A stretch of 64,000 bases of DNA from Sordaria brevicollis (GCA_033439795.1 JAUTDP010000001.1:1798001-1862000); one strand, 5' to 3'. Numbered from the stretch's first letter, positions 1 to 13,283 are shown. Program-made: numbers and translations. Notes: generated from the sequence alone by a model not told the origin.

Positions 1-2888
1 AAACTTATTTTTCGAGGGTTTAAAATTTATTTAAATTCTTCGACGCCTTTTCGACGCCTTTTCGCTATATTATTTATTAAATTTTCGTATTAATTCTTCT
101 TTTCTTTATTAATACTTTTACGAATTTTACCTAATTCGAAGATATTTTTTCCCTATATTATTTCTATTATTTCCGTTTCGTATTTTTCGTTATTATTTTA
201 TATTTTAACGTTTATTATTTTACTCTTCTCCTTCGACTTTTCTTCTAATATAGGACGAATTTTTCTATTATATTTATAAATTCTTTATCGAATTTATCGA
301 ATATAAATTCTAATTCCTCCTTCGTATTAATTTTCGCCGGGATTAAAATCCGTTATAACGCCGCCTCTCGTACCTTTTCCGTATTTATTAAATTTTAATT
401 ATAACCTTTTTTTATTTCCGCTTTTTTAATTTTTCTTTTAATATAAATTTAAATTTCCTAAAAATAATAATTTAAATTAATTTATTTATATTATTACGCC
501 CCCTAATATTTAGTTTCGATTTTTAATATTATTTATACGTAATCGATTATTCTATTTTTCTCTTTTTATATTATATTATTTATATAAATCGGCTCCTTTT
601 TAAAGGTAATAAATTATATACGCTACCGTTATATTTATATAAAAAATTTTTTAACTTTTAGGTTAATTCTATTTTCTAAATCCTAATTAGGATAATAAAA
701 ATTAAAATCCCCGATGGCTATAATTTAATATCTTACTAAGGGTTTTTCTTCGAAGAATTTAAAAAGGGGAAACCTTTATTCGTATTTTAATATTCTATAC
801 ATTTTAATAAAGGAATAAATCGAATAAACGGTTAATAATTTTTTTAAATTTTTAAACGTTATAAAAGCTTAATCTTTTTTAATATAGAAATTTAAATCCC
901 TAAAATTCTATTTTTTATTTATATAAATAACTACTTTCCTTTTTTTTAAATAATTTACCCTAATATATTTATTGCCCTATAAATAATAAATATCTTCGTT
1001 CAAATTCTTATTTAACTTTTAAATCGCTATAATATTATAAATTTCTTTTTATTCGAATAATAATTTCCCTCTCTCGTATAGTTTCCCTATATTTTAATAA
1101 AGTATTTTCAATTGGATTATTAATTACTTTATAAAAGAATATTTTTTAACCCCGCGGGTAAAGTAAGAATAGGAGTTTTTTCCTTTTAAATAACTGGTTT
1201 AATAATAACGATTAAACCGGCGCCGCTCCGAATACCCGAGCTTTAAGAATTTATAAATACGTTTATCGGGCCTTTAATTATTAATTTCAATCTAATAAAA
1301 GGCCCGCTAATCCGTTTATAAATATAACTTCTATTTCCGCTTTTAAATTCCTTTTTATAAATAATAATAATACGGGCGGTAAGGGGGGTATTAAGGAGAT
1401 TAATATCTTTATTATTTTTTACCGCCGCCGGTTTTAATATAATACTTTTTTTAAAATTTTTCTAATATATAAATAAACGTAGCCTTTCGGTATATTTTAT
1501 AGTAACCTTCGTAATAATTTTCTTAAAAATAAGGTATATTTTCTTTTCGAAGGTATAATATTTATACTTTCTATATAAAGTATAAAAAATTAGCGATTTA
1601 TTTTTATTAAATGGGTAATTCGCTTCTTTAAAGTAATCTTTATTATATTTATTTTTATTATAGCGTTTATAAACGTTAATATTATAATAAAATTTCTTTA
1701 AATATTTTACGCCTTAATAAATAAAATATTATTAAATATTAACCGAGGAAATAAACGGTTTATAAATATACGCGCCGCCCTCTTAGAGGAAGAATCTTTT
1801 ATAGAAAATTTTAATTACTTTTATAATTATAATCTTTATTATAAAGAATCCTTTATTTTCGCTAATTCTCTTTTTCTATAAGCGTATTCTAATAATAGAA
1901 ATAATTAGGTTCGCTTATTATATTTTATAAATAATATCTTTTATTTTTATATATTTAATAATATTTATTTAAAGGAACCCTTTAGCAATTAATATAATAA
2001 TATTTAAAAATACGAATATTTTTTTACTAAAAACTTTTTTAGCCCAAATTTAATATTATTAATATTATTCGTATATAATATTATCGAATATAATTTTATA
2101 ATTTCCGGTCGTAGGTAATTTCGTAGCGGTTTATATAATATTAAAGGTATTAATTTTTAAATTGCGAAATATTTTTTTAATTTAGGTTTTAATTTCTTCG
2201 TTCGTTTACTTCGAATATTAAATATTAATTATAATACTTCGAATAAAGAGGGTACGGTCGTAATTAATAAAGAATATTTTTAAGGGGGGGGTAATAATTA
2301 TAATATATTAAAGGATAAACCCAATTTTAAGAAGAATATCCTTTATAATTCCGGCCTATATTTTCGGCGCCTTTTTAATATTCTTTTATAATTCTTATAA
2401 AATTATATTCTTTAAATCGTCGAAATCTTTTTTAATAATAATTTAATTATTATTAGCTTTATTAATTTCGGGGCGCGTTATTCTACTTTTCTTCGCGAAG
2501 ATTTTTATATATTCGTTAAATAATTTACGAATTTAATTACAATTTTCGAATAAAATAATATTATAATCCGAAGATTTATTCGCTTTAGCGATGAATTTTT
2601 TTATAATTTCGTCGTCCTTTTATATTTTTTCTAAAGTCTTCGCGGCGCGCGCTATATTAAGGTTATTATAAATTAAGAATTTTACGAACGGGTTATAAAC
2701 GCTATTTTCGAATTTACGGTTGCCGTTATTAATCGCTATCGGTAATAACGATATATCGTTATCGTTATATTCGTTACGGGATATCGTGAAGGACGTAAAA
2801 GACCCTTTTGAATCGATTCCTATTATCGGTTTTCGTTTTGGAGCGCTCCTCGATTAGAAATCGGCGTTTCCGGTTCTAAAGCAGTTTT
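1..2888 (-). mobile_element. LINE-like non-LTR retrotransposon, copy 1 (5' part, RIP-mutated; runs off window start)
   Basis: This segment matches 9,083-11,968 along its whole length with no large gap, and both end at the same sequence (ctaaagcagtttt), so 2,888 is probably the element's 5' end on the minus strand. The minus strand at 701-712 reads GDFN, followed by Y-Y-P in place of H-H-P. That is the APE-type endonuclease motif GDFNxHHP after C-to-T change. The reverse transcriptase part would lie left of the window. Every frame carries stops, mostly from CAA/CAG to TAA/TAG change, so it is dead. The clade is not determined; a Tad1-like element is a reasonable guess for an ascomycete. Confidence 0.8.
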
Positions 2889-2892
2889 TTTA

Positions 2893-2896
<4 letters not shown>

Positions 2897-2931
<35 letters not shown>
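2897..2931. repeat. 35-nt T homopolymer
   Basis: An uninterrupted run of 35 T sits exactly between the 5' end of LINE copy 1 and the outer end of the left inverted-repeat arm. Read on the minus strand it is a poly-A tract, so it may be the tail of an inserted retroelement. The second LINE copy has no such tract at the equivalent position. Confidence 0.85.
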
Positions 2932-2934
<3 letters not shown>

Positions 2935-5004
2935 TATTATTCGATTTTTACTTTAATAAATAGGTAAAGGCTTTCGAAGAGAGATTCGTTTATACGGATT
3001 AGGCTAAATTCGTCTAAAGGACGGTAATTTAAATAATTAATTATATTTAAATAAAATAAATAAAAGGTCGATTATTTATTAATAAATTGGAAAACGGTAT
3101 TACTAAAATTGAATAGGCGGAGGAATAAATACTAATAAAAAATTTGATAACGATTATAGCGAGATTACCCATAATAATAAGTATACCTATTTAACCGTTA
3201 TAATTATTAAAACTTTTAACCTTCGATCGAAAAGTATAATTAAAGGACGTTATAAAAAGAAAGTAAATATTATATTATAATTATTAATTAATGGTAATGG
3301 TAATTAAATTAAATCGGTAGTATAAATTTATAATTATTGATTTTAACCCGAAATTTAACGATATTATAATAGAACGGTATATAATCGGTTAGAAAAAGAA
3401 AAAGCGGAAGAGAATTTAACCTTCGGAAAATAATAAAAATTATTATTTATTAACGAAAGCGAAAAATTCCCTCTTTATTTAAACGAAAATAAAGGTAATC
3501 GGCCTTAGGGCTTTCCTTTTTTAAAGGAGAATCCCCGATATTAATACCCCTATTTATTTATATAGATTAAAATAAAAAACGTTTTATTATATTATATTCG
3601 AATATTTCCGGATAATAAATATATAATTCGTAATAATTAATTAATTATAAATATAAAAATAATTTTAAATATATTTAAACGGTAGAATTAAAGCCGAAAA
3701 AATTTTATTATAAATATTTTAATTAGAACGATTAAATAAATACCGTTTAATGATTAAATTAAAAGAGGAACGGCGAAACGAATTCGCTCGCTATTTTTAA
3801 TTTTCTTTTCTTCCTTTTCTTTTACTTTTATTTACCAATATATTAGAACGAAAATAGGGGAAGATTTCCATTTAGTTAAGAATTTATTAAACCGCGAAGG
3901 CGATAACCTATTTAATTATTATTTCTTCTTACAATCAATTAAAGCTTTTAGTATTTTATTTTAATTAATAAATAAATAATATTATTTATCGAATTAACGA
4001 ATATATTAACGTATAATATTAATTATAAATTAATATTAGGCGAACTAATTATTATTAATAGGAACGGGACTGGTAGTACGAATAGTCGGCGAATTAATTT
4101 CTATTAAGGAATTATTATAGGCGGGTATATAATTACTATTATTACTTTAAAGAATTCTATTATTATTATTATAAAGTAAATTATTATTACTATTATAGGG
4201 TAAATTATTATTATTATTATAGAGGATATTACCCAAAGAAATATAATTACCGATTAAATTATTTTTATTAAAAAAGAAGAATTCGTAATAGCTTTTTTTA
4301 GAATAATTATTAACCGATTACTTTCTATAGCGAATAAATTGCTTAAGGGTATTAATAAAATTATTATTAATAAAACGAAAGCGAATTGCGCTAATAAAAT
4401 TTTTAATAATAATATAGAAGCGGATAAAATAATCGCAAAATTCGCTACTAACTAGATTTCGGCTAACGACCTTCTCTTAAAAAATATTACAAAAATTATA
4501 AAAGCCGCGAAATATATTAATTATATAATATAAAATTATTAAAATATATTAAATAATTTAATTAAATTTGTTTAAAGACGAATTAAAATAAGAAATATTA
4601 ATAATATAGAAAATAGCAATTTATTTAAATAATTAAGGATATAATAAATCGATTTAATAACGGCTTTTATATAAATATTATTACCCAAAACGGCCGTAAA
4701 GGTAAAAAGGGCTTCGGTTAATTAAAGGGTATAAACGAAATACGGGGGAATATAAATATAGTTTTAAAGAAATTAATATAAAAATAAAATATAGCGGAAG
4801 GAAGATTTACCCTTTCTCTAATATATAAAAGAATTTATTATTAATAAAGAAATTGATAATACGCTCGAAATTAATTTTAATATTAATAATAATTATATTA
4901 AATATAAGGGTTAACGAAGGAAGGCGAAAGGGAAATAAATATTCGCTTTTATTTTTATTAGAGGTTTTTATTATTTTACAAAGCGCTTTAACGCGTTTTT
5001 AACG
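2932..5004 (+). repeat. Left arm of large inverted repeat (RIP-mutated, unidentified element)
   Basis: The arm is the diverged reverse complement of 5,536-7,608; paired positions sum to about 10,540 over the whole length. For example, the segment near 3,780-3,793 pairs with 6,747-6,760. From about 4,250 to 4,990 one plus-strand frame is open except for TAA/TAG at places where Gln or Trp codons would be expected, so it was once coding. The protein is rich in I, N and K after RIP and I cannot assign it; a retroelement ORF1/gag is possible. Confidence 0.75.
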
Positions 5005-5535
5005 GAAAATAAGGTAAGATTCCTATTCCCTAATTAAATCTATAGCGCTAATATAGCATGGGGTCCATTTCCGATTCCCCGTAGGATAAAACCGTAGGCG
5101 TTAAACGCCCCGGATAAAAACCCCGGCTATATTTCCCGGTACGGACCTATCCGCGCCGCTTCTTCGGCGTTCTACGATCGTAATATATACTTACCGCTAA
5201 CGCGATTAATATCCGTTTTATCCCTTTTATTTACCGTTATATTAGAATATTAGACCGTTCCGCTTTTCTAATCCGTTGTCCCGTCCCCTTATTTATTACC
5301 GCTTTCCGCTTTCTACTTTCCCGTCCGTTTACCTTTTAAACCTTTTAATTATTAAATTTTTTTTCATTCCTTTTATCCTTTTTTACCCCCTTTATAACGG
5401 TTATATTCTTATTACGGTTTATATTAACGTAAAAATTTCCTTCTTTAAATATAAAAACCTTTATCCTTTAGGCTTTTTTAAATTTTTCTTTCCTTTATTA
5501 ATAATAATAATCGATTTAAAATAATTACTCCCCGT
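5005..5535 (+). repeat. 530-bp repeat unit B, copy 1 (core of the inverted repeat)
   Basis: This stretch is not self-complementary and occupies the exact centre of the inverted repeat. A diverged reverse-complement copy lies at 11,976-12,520; shared blocks include the tatagcgctaatatag region near 5,040 and the cttttctaatccgttgtccc region near 5,260. It keeps more GC than the arms. It could be a MITE, a solo LTR or part of a longer element; the ends resemble TAACGG...CCGTTA but are not clean. The short frame at 5,276-5,524 inside it is not supported as a gene. Confidence 0.65.
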
Positions 5536-7608
5536 TAAAAATATATTAAAGCGCTCTATAAAATAATAGAAATTTTTAACGAAAATAAGGGCGAAAATTC
5601 ATTTCCCCTTTACCCTCTTTCGCTAATCCTTATATTTAATACGGTTAATACCGATATTAAAATTAATTTTAAATATATTATTAAATTCTTTATTAATAAT
5701 AAATTCTTCTATATATTAAAGAAAGGGTAAATCCTTCTTCTATTACGTTTTATCCTTATATTAATTTCTCCGAAGTTATATCCGTATTTTCCCGTATTTC
5801 GTTTATATTTTTTAATTAATTAAAGCCTTTTTCGCTTTCCCGGCCGTCCCGGGTTATAATATTTATATAAAGGCCGTCGTTAAATCGACTTATTATATCC
5901 TTAATTACCCGAATAAATTACTATCTTTTATATTATTAATATTTTTTATTTTAATTCGTTCTTAAATAAATTTAATTAAATTATTTAATATATTTGAATA
6001 ATTTTATATTATATAATCGATACGCTTTACGGCTTTTATGATTTCTGTAATACTTTTTAGGAGAAGGTCGTTACCCGAAACCTTATTAGTAACGAATTCC
6101 GCGATTATTTTATTCCCTTTTATATCGTTATTAAGGAATTTATTAATATAATTCGCCTTCGCCTTATTAATAATAATTTTATCGGTACCTTTAAATAATT
6201 TATTCGCTATAAAAAGTAATTAATTAACGATTATTTTTAAAAAGGCTATTACGAATTCCTCCTTTTTAATAAAGATAATTTAATTAATAATTATATTCTT
6301 TTAAATAGTATCCCCTATAATAGTAATAATAATTTATTTTATAATAATAATAATAATTTATTTTATAGTAGTAGCGGTAAAATTCTTTAAAGTAGTAACG
6401 GTATTTATATACCTTCCTATAATAATTCTTTAATAAAAATTAATTCGCCGGCTATTCGTTTTACCAATCCTATTCTTATTAATAGTAATTAATTCGCTTA
6501 ATATTAATTTTTAATTAATACTATATATTAATATATTCATTAATTTAATAAATAAAACCGTTTATTCGTTAATAATAATAAAATATTAAAGGTTTTAATT
6601 AATTATAAAAAGAAATAATAATTAAATAAATCGTCGCTTTCGCGGCCCGATAGATTTTTAATTAAATAAAAATCCTCCCCCCATTTTCGTTCCAACGTAT
6701 TAATAAATAAAAATAAAAGAAAAGGAAGAAAAGAAAATTAAGAATAGCGAACGAATTCGTTTCGCCGCTCCTTTTTTAATTCGATTATTAAACGGTATTT
6801 ATTTAATTATCCTAATTAAAATATTTATAATAAAATTCTTTCGGCCTTAATTTTTCTATTTAAATAAATTTAGAATTATTCTTATATTTACGGTTAATTA
6901 ATTACTACGAATTATATATTTATTATCCGGAAATATTCGAATATAATATAGTAGAATATTTTTCGTCCCGATTTATACGAATCAATAGGAATATTAATAT
7001 TAGGGATTCTTTTTTAGAAAAAAAAGGCCTTAAAGCCGATTATTTCCGTTTTCGTTTAAACGAGGAGGGAATTTTTCGCTTTCGTTAATAGATAATAATC
7101 TTTATTATCCTCCGAAGGTTAGGTTCTCTTTTACTTCTTTTTATTTTAACCGATTATATACCGTTTTATTATAATATTATTAAATTTTGGGTCGAAATTA
7201 ATAATTATAAATTTATATTACCGATTTAATTTAATTACTATTACCGTTAATTAATAATTATAGTACAATATTTATTTTCTCTTCGTAATATCTTTTAATT
7301 ATATTTTTTAATCGAAGGTTAAAAGTTCCGGCGGTTATAATAATTAAATAAGTACGTTTATTACCGGGGACGGTCTTATTATAATCGCTATAAAATTCTC
7401 TATTAATATTTATTTTTCTATTTATTTAATTTTAATAATATTATTTTCCAATTTATTAATAAATAATCGATTTTTTATTCGTTTTATTTAAATATAATTA
7501 ACTATTTAAATTATTATTCTTCGAACGAATTTAATTTAATTTATACGGGCGAATTTCTTTTTAAAAGCCTTTATTTATTTATTAAAATAGAGGTCGAATA
7601 GTGGGTAA
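5536..7608 (-). repeat. Right arm of large inverted repeat
   Basis: Reverse complement of 2,932-5,004, with independent RIP differences between the two arms. Its ancestral coding direction is minus, so the two arms' coding directions converge on the central unit B. Its outer end abuts the 3' side of LINE copy 2 at about 7,609 without a long poly-A/T tract. Confidence 0.75.
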
Positions 7609-10600
7609 AAAATTTCCGTTTTAAGGTTCCGTACCGGTATAGCCTTATATACCTTAACGACGATTTTTAAATATTTAATTTAATATTTGGCCAATTTAAT
7701 TATTATCCTTTGGGGTTTATTATATATTTTTATCGGTTAATAAAAAATTGAAATTTTATATATAATTACGCTTCGAATATATTTAATATAAATTTCTTTC
7801 GCGCAAACGAAGGAATAATTTTAAATTTTTATAATTAACCAGGTTAATATATTTATTTAAATTTTTATTTTCTTCTTAATAACCTTTATATAGGTTCGAT
7901 AATTAAATTTACGGTTTAATTAAACGTTTAAAAATCTTATTAATTCCGTCGGTCGAAGTATAATATCCCCGAATTAAAAAATTTCCGTTTTTAATACTTT
8001 CGTCTACGTAAAATATATTAATTCCATTTTATTTACTTTAAATTTTATATTTTTTTCCTTTATTTATTCGGAGTAAATTTTTTATATTATTTAAAGTATT
8101 TTGTAATTCTCTTTAATAATCTTCGTTATAGCGATAATATTAATATTATTGGCGAAACCGATTATAATTATATTTTTAATTATAATTAATTTATAATATA
8201 ATAAAGTAATAAAGAGGATAAAAAGAATTAAAAAAAGGAAAGAGCTTTAAAATATTTTAATTTTTATAACGTAGGGAATGGATATTTTATCGTCGAAGAA
8301 GAAGGAACCTCTTTGTTTATTAACGAAATTTATTATTTATTCGAAAATTTATTATAAAAATTATATTTTTTATAAAGTATATAATAATTATTTATAATTA
8401 ATTTTATCGAATACGCTTTTAAAATTAAAAAGTATTAATAATATAACGGCTCCGAATTTTTAAACTATATATATAATATCTATAACGATATAAATAGTAA
8501 ATTCGGTCGAACGGTTTACCCGATTACTTATTTAACTTTTTAATAGGAGGTTAAATTCTTCCGCGGCTTAAATAAATTTTTTAGTAACGAACGTTTCGAA
8601 GATTTTCCCAACGTTATTTAATAAAAAAATTAACCTTTACGCGCCGGTTAATTTTTATTAAGTAGTAATTTTTTTTAATTTTTTAAAAACGATTATTTTT
8701 ATATTTTTAAACCGTTATAAAAAATATTTAAAACGAAAATTCGTAATTACGAAAGCGGTTATAACTTTTCGGAATAATTCCCTATAAATTTTTAAAAATT
8801 TATTCGAATATTAATCGACGCCCAATATTTTATTCGGAATTATCCGAAATAAAATATTTTAAATATCCTTTTCGATAATTAATTCGTTAATAAATAATAA
8901 ATTATTAATATTCAAAGGAGGGGTTTAATCGGGTAAATAATTTATAAGAACGTTTATTTTCGGGAAGAAACGTTCGGCGAAAATATTTACCTTATTATTA
9001 TAATTTTCGATTTTTTTTATTCCTTTATATTATTTAAAAATTAAGAATTTAGGCGGGTTTATTAATAAATAGCTTTAGGTATAGGTTTATTTTTTAAAGG
9101 TTTAAAATTTATTTAAATTCTTCGACGCCTTTTCAACGCTTTTTTACTATATTATTTATTAAATTTTCGCGTTAATTCTTTTTTTTTTATTAATACCTCT
9201 ACAAATTTTATTTAATTTAAAAATATCCTTTCCTTATATTATTTCTATTATTTCCACTTTACATTTTTTATTACTATTTTATATTTTAACGTTTATTATT
9301 TCGTTTTTTTCCTTCGACTTTTTTTTTAATATAAGACGAATTTTTCTATTATATTTATAAATTTTCTATTAAATTTATCGAATATAAATTTTAATTTCTC
9401 CTTCGTATTAATTTTTATTAAGACCGAAATCCGTTATAACGCCGCCTTTTGTACTTTTTTTATATTTATTAAATTCTAATTATAATTTTCTTTTATTTCC
9501 GCTTTTTTAATTTTTTTTCTAATATAAATTTAAATTTCTTAAAAATAATAATCCGAACCGGTTTATTTATACTATTACGCCCTTTAATATTCGGTTTCAA
9601 TTTTTAATATTATTTATATATAATCGATTATCCTATTTCTCTTTTTTTATATTACGTTATTTATATAGGTCGGTTCCCCTTTAAAGGTAACGAACCGTAT
9701 ACGCTACTATTATATTTATATAAAGAATTTCTCGGTTTTTAAGTTAGTTTTATTCTTTAAATTCTAATTAGGATAATAGAGGTTAAAATTTCCGACGGTT
9801 ATAATTTAATATTTTATTAAGGGTTTTTCTTCGAAGAATTCGAAAAGGGAAAACCCCTATTCGTATTCCGGTATTCTATATATTTTAATAGGGGAATAAA
9901 TTGAATAAACGGTTAATAATTCTTTTAAATTCTTAAACGTTATAAAAATTTAATCTTTTTTAATATAAAAATTTAAATCTTTAAAATTCTATTTCTTATT
10001 TATATAAATAATCGCCTTCCTTTTTTTTAAATAATTTACTTTAATATATTTATTATTTTATAAATAATAAATATCTTCGTTTAAATTTTTATCCGGCTTT
10101 TAAATCGTTACGATATTATAAATCTCTTTTTATTCGAATAATAATTTCCTTTTTTCGTACGATTTTTTTATATTTTAATAGAATATTTTTAATTAAATTA
10201 TTAATTACTTTATAAAGGAATATTTTCTAACCCTACGGGCGGAGTAGGAATAGGAATTTTTTCCTTCTAGGTAATCGGTTTAGTAACGGCGATTAAACCG
10301 GCGCCGCTTTAAATACTTAAATTTTAAAAATTTATAAATATATTTATTAAATTTTGAATCGTTAATTTCGGTTTAATAAAGGGCCTATTAATCCGTTTAT
10401 AAATACGGCCTTTATTTCCGTTTTTAAATTCCCTTTTACGAATAATAATAATACGGGTAATAAAGGGGGCGTTAAGGAAATTAATATCCTTATCGTCCTT
10501 TACCGCCGCCGGTTTTAATATAATATTTTTTTTAAAATCTTTTTAATATATAAAAAAATATAGCCTTTTAATATATTTTATAGTAACCTTTATAATAATT

Positions 10601-11968
10601 TTCTTAAAAATAAGGTATACCTTCTTTTTAAAAGCGTAATATCCGTATTTTTTATATAGAGTATAAAAAATTAGCGATTTATTTTTATTAAACGGGTAAT
10701 TTACTTTTTTAAAACGGTCCTTATTATATTTATTTTTATTATAGCGTTTATAAACGTTAACGTTATAATAGAATTTCTTTAAGTATTTTACGCTTTAATA
10801 AATAAAATATTATTAAATATTAGCCGAAGAGGTAAACGGTTCGTAAATATATACGCCGCCTTTTTAAAGGAGGAATTTTTTATAAAAAATTTCGGTTGCT
10901 TTTATAATTATAATTTTTATTATAAGGAATCCCCTATTTTCGTTAATTCTTTTCTTCTATAAACGTATTTTAATAATAGAAGCGGTTAGGTTCGTTTATT
11001 ATATTTTATAGGTAATATTTTTTATTTTTATATATTCGGCGATATTCGTTTAAAGGAACCCTTTAGCAATTAATATAATAGTATTTAAAAATATAAACGT
11101 TTTTTCGCTAAAGATTTTTTTAATTTAAATTTAATATTATTAATATTATTCGTATATAATATTATCGAATATAATTTTATAATTTCCGGTTATAAATAAT
11201 TTTATAACGGTTTATATAATATTAAAAGTATTAGTCTTTAAGTCGCGAAGTATTTTTTCGATTTAAATTTTAATTTTTTCGTTCGTCCGCTTCGAATATT
11301 AAATATCGATTATAATATTTTGAATAAAGAAGGTACGGTTATAATTAATAAAGAGTATTTTTAAGGAGGGGGTAATAATTATAATATATTAAAGGATAAA
11401 CCCGGTTTTAAGAAAAATATCCTTTATAATTTTAACCTATATTTTCGGCGCTTTTTTAATATTTTTTTATAATTCTTATAAAATTATCTTTTTTAAATCG
11501 TTAAAATCTTTTTTAATAATAATTTAATCGTTATTAATTTTATTAATTTTGGGGTGTGTAATTTTATTTTTCTTTATAAGGATTTTTATAAATTCGTTAA
11601 ATAATTTACGAATTTAATTACAATTTTCGAACGAAACGGTATTATAATCCGAAGATTTATTCGCTTTAATAATAAATTTTTTTATAATTTTATTATCCTC
11701 TTATATTTTTTTTAAAATCTTCGCGGTATACGTTACGTTAAGGTCGTTATATATTGAGAGTTTTACGAGCGGGTTATAAACGCTATTTTCGAATTTACAA
11801 TTATTATTATTAATTACTATCGGTAATAACGATATATTATTATCGCTATAATCGTTGTAGGATATTATAAAGGATGTAAAAGACCCTCCTAAATCGATTC
11901 CCGTTGTCGGTTTTCGTTTTAGAGCGCTCCTCGATTAGAAATCGGCGTTTCCAGTTCTAAAGCAGTTT
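7609..11968 (-). mobile_element. LINE-like non-LTR retrotransposon, copy 2 (EN and RT motifs, RIP-mutated)
   Basis: The minus strand carries, in order from the 5' end at about 11,968, a probable ORF1 region, an APE endonuclease remnant and a reverse transcriptase remnant. At 9,782-9,793 the endonuclease motif reads GNFN, a RIP form of GDFN. At 8,145-8,159 the minus strand reads GFANN, the expected decay of the LINE catalytic GFADD box, in a hydrophobic setting (IIII before, I after). Only about 540 bp follow that box before the inverted-repeat arm, so the 3' end is probably truncated or interrupted. No intact ORF remains. Confidence 0.8.
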
Positions 11969-11975
11969 TAATTCT

Positions 11976-12520
11976 TAACGGAAAATAGCTATTTCGAATC
12001 GATTATTATTATTATTAAAGGAAGGAAAAGTTTAAAAAGGCCCGGGGGATAGGGATTTTTATATTTAAGGGAAGGAAGTCCTTATATTAATATAAATTAT
12101 AATAGAAATGTAATTATTATAAAGGGAGGAAGAGGATAAAAGGAATAAAGGAAAATTTAACGGTTAAGAAGTTTAATAGCGGGTAAAAGGGTAAATAAAT
12201 AAAGGAGTAAAAAGTAGAAGGCAATAGTAAATAAAAGACGGGATAACGGATTAAAAAAGCGAAGCGGTTTAATATTTTAGTATAATAGTAAATAGAAGGG
12301 ATAAGATAAATATCAATCGTATTGGAGGTAAATATATACCGCGATTATAGAACGCCGAAGAAGCGGCGCAGATAAATCCACACTAGGAATTATAGCCGGG
12401 GTTTTTATTTAGAGCGTTTAACGCCTACAATTTTATTTTATAGGGAATCGGAGATAGACCCCATACTATATTAGCGCTATAGATTTAGCTAGGGAATAAA
12501 ATTCTTACTTATTAATTACC
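11976..12520 (-). repeat. 530-bp repeat unit B, copy 2 (inverted relative to copy 1)
   Basis: Reverse-complement copy of 5,005-5,535, lying a few bases beyond the 5' end of LINE copy 2. It is less mutated than the LINE: several TG/CA dinucleotides survive. The boundary with the LINE coincides with the point where the two LINE copies stop matching, so B is a separate unit and not part of the LINE. Confidence 0.65.
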
Positions 12521-13211
12521 TTATTATATTTAACGATAAAACTAGGTTCTTAATACGAAATCAAATAAAACCGGACTATCCAAATTATATATATTATCTT
12601 TATTATATTGTATTGTATTACATTTTATCATTTACTAGTATTTTATTATATTTCGTTATTTAATAATAATTTTAATAGAATATAAAGTAGGTACTTATAA
12701 AATAGTAAAGTTCGTATTCTTAACGTTAAAAACCGAGTACGATCTATACGTTCTATTATAGCCGTTATAAATAGTTGCTAAAATGGGCCTTTTAATAGCT
12801 ACGTTTAGCGTATAATTTAAAACGGCCCGTATATTATAATATAATTAATATAAACGATTATTTAATTATTTATATTAGCGGTTACGTTTAAAGGATAAGG
12901 CGACTTGGCCTATATACGAAATTAATTGCGTTATAAATATAAATTGAAACGTGTATTTATAATAAATTATTATAGTAGTTAAAATGACCTAGAATCTCTA
13001 ACTAATTAGAAGCTCTCGTTGTAGGATAAGCGTTATCAAAACGATAATACTTAATATTAAATCAAGCCTTGGTGGTTTTATAAGGGTTGATACCCCCCTT
13101 TAAACGTTAATTGCCTAGGGTATTTCCCGCTATAGTAAATAGAGGAAGAAAAGTATTATTCATTGTTTGTCAGCCTAATAGGTGCTTGATTTGGGGGTTT
13201 TTAATAACAAT
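12521..13211. other. AT-rich tail of RIP island, no gene seen
   Basis: AT-rich sequence in which CpA/TpG become progressively more frequent toward 13,200, so RIP fades before the tRNA gene. I recognise no coding frame or repeat copy here. Confidence 0.6.
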
Positions 13212-13283
13212 GGCCCTATGGCGCAACGGTAGCGCGTTCGACTCCAGATCGAAAGGTTATCCGTTCAAATCGGGTTGGGGTCA
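13212..13283 (+). tRNA. tRNA-Trp (anticodon CCA), no intron
   Basis: The 72 nt fold into a full cloverleaf. The acceptor stem GGCCCTA/TGGGGTC includes two G-U pairs; the D arm is GCGC-loop-GCGC; the anticodon stem TTCGA/TCGAA holds loop CTCCAGA with anticodon CCA; the T arm is ATCCG-TTCAAAT-CGGGT; the discriminator base is A. Internal Pol III promoter boxes are visible as TGGCGCAACGG (A box, 13,219-13,229) and GTTCAAATC (B box). A TTTT terminator follows near 13,295. No intron interrupts the anticodon loop. It is the first non-RIP feature at the edge of the AT-rich island. Confidence 0.93.

Noticed and set aside
5276..5524. 82-codon hydrophobic frame in the RIP island
   Set aside because: Sits inside repeat unit B; composition (F, L, I, Y) reflects RIP and T-rich sequence, and there is no conservation evidence.
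1..13200. Centromere or telomere-like region
   Set aside because: AT-rich and repeat-dense, but short, flanked by genes within the window, and fully explained by RIP-mutated transposons; no telomeric TTAGGG repeats.
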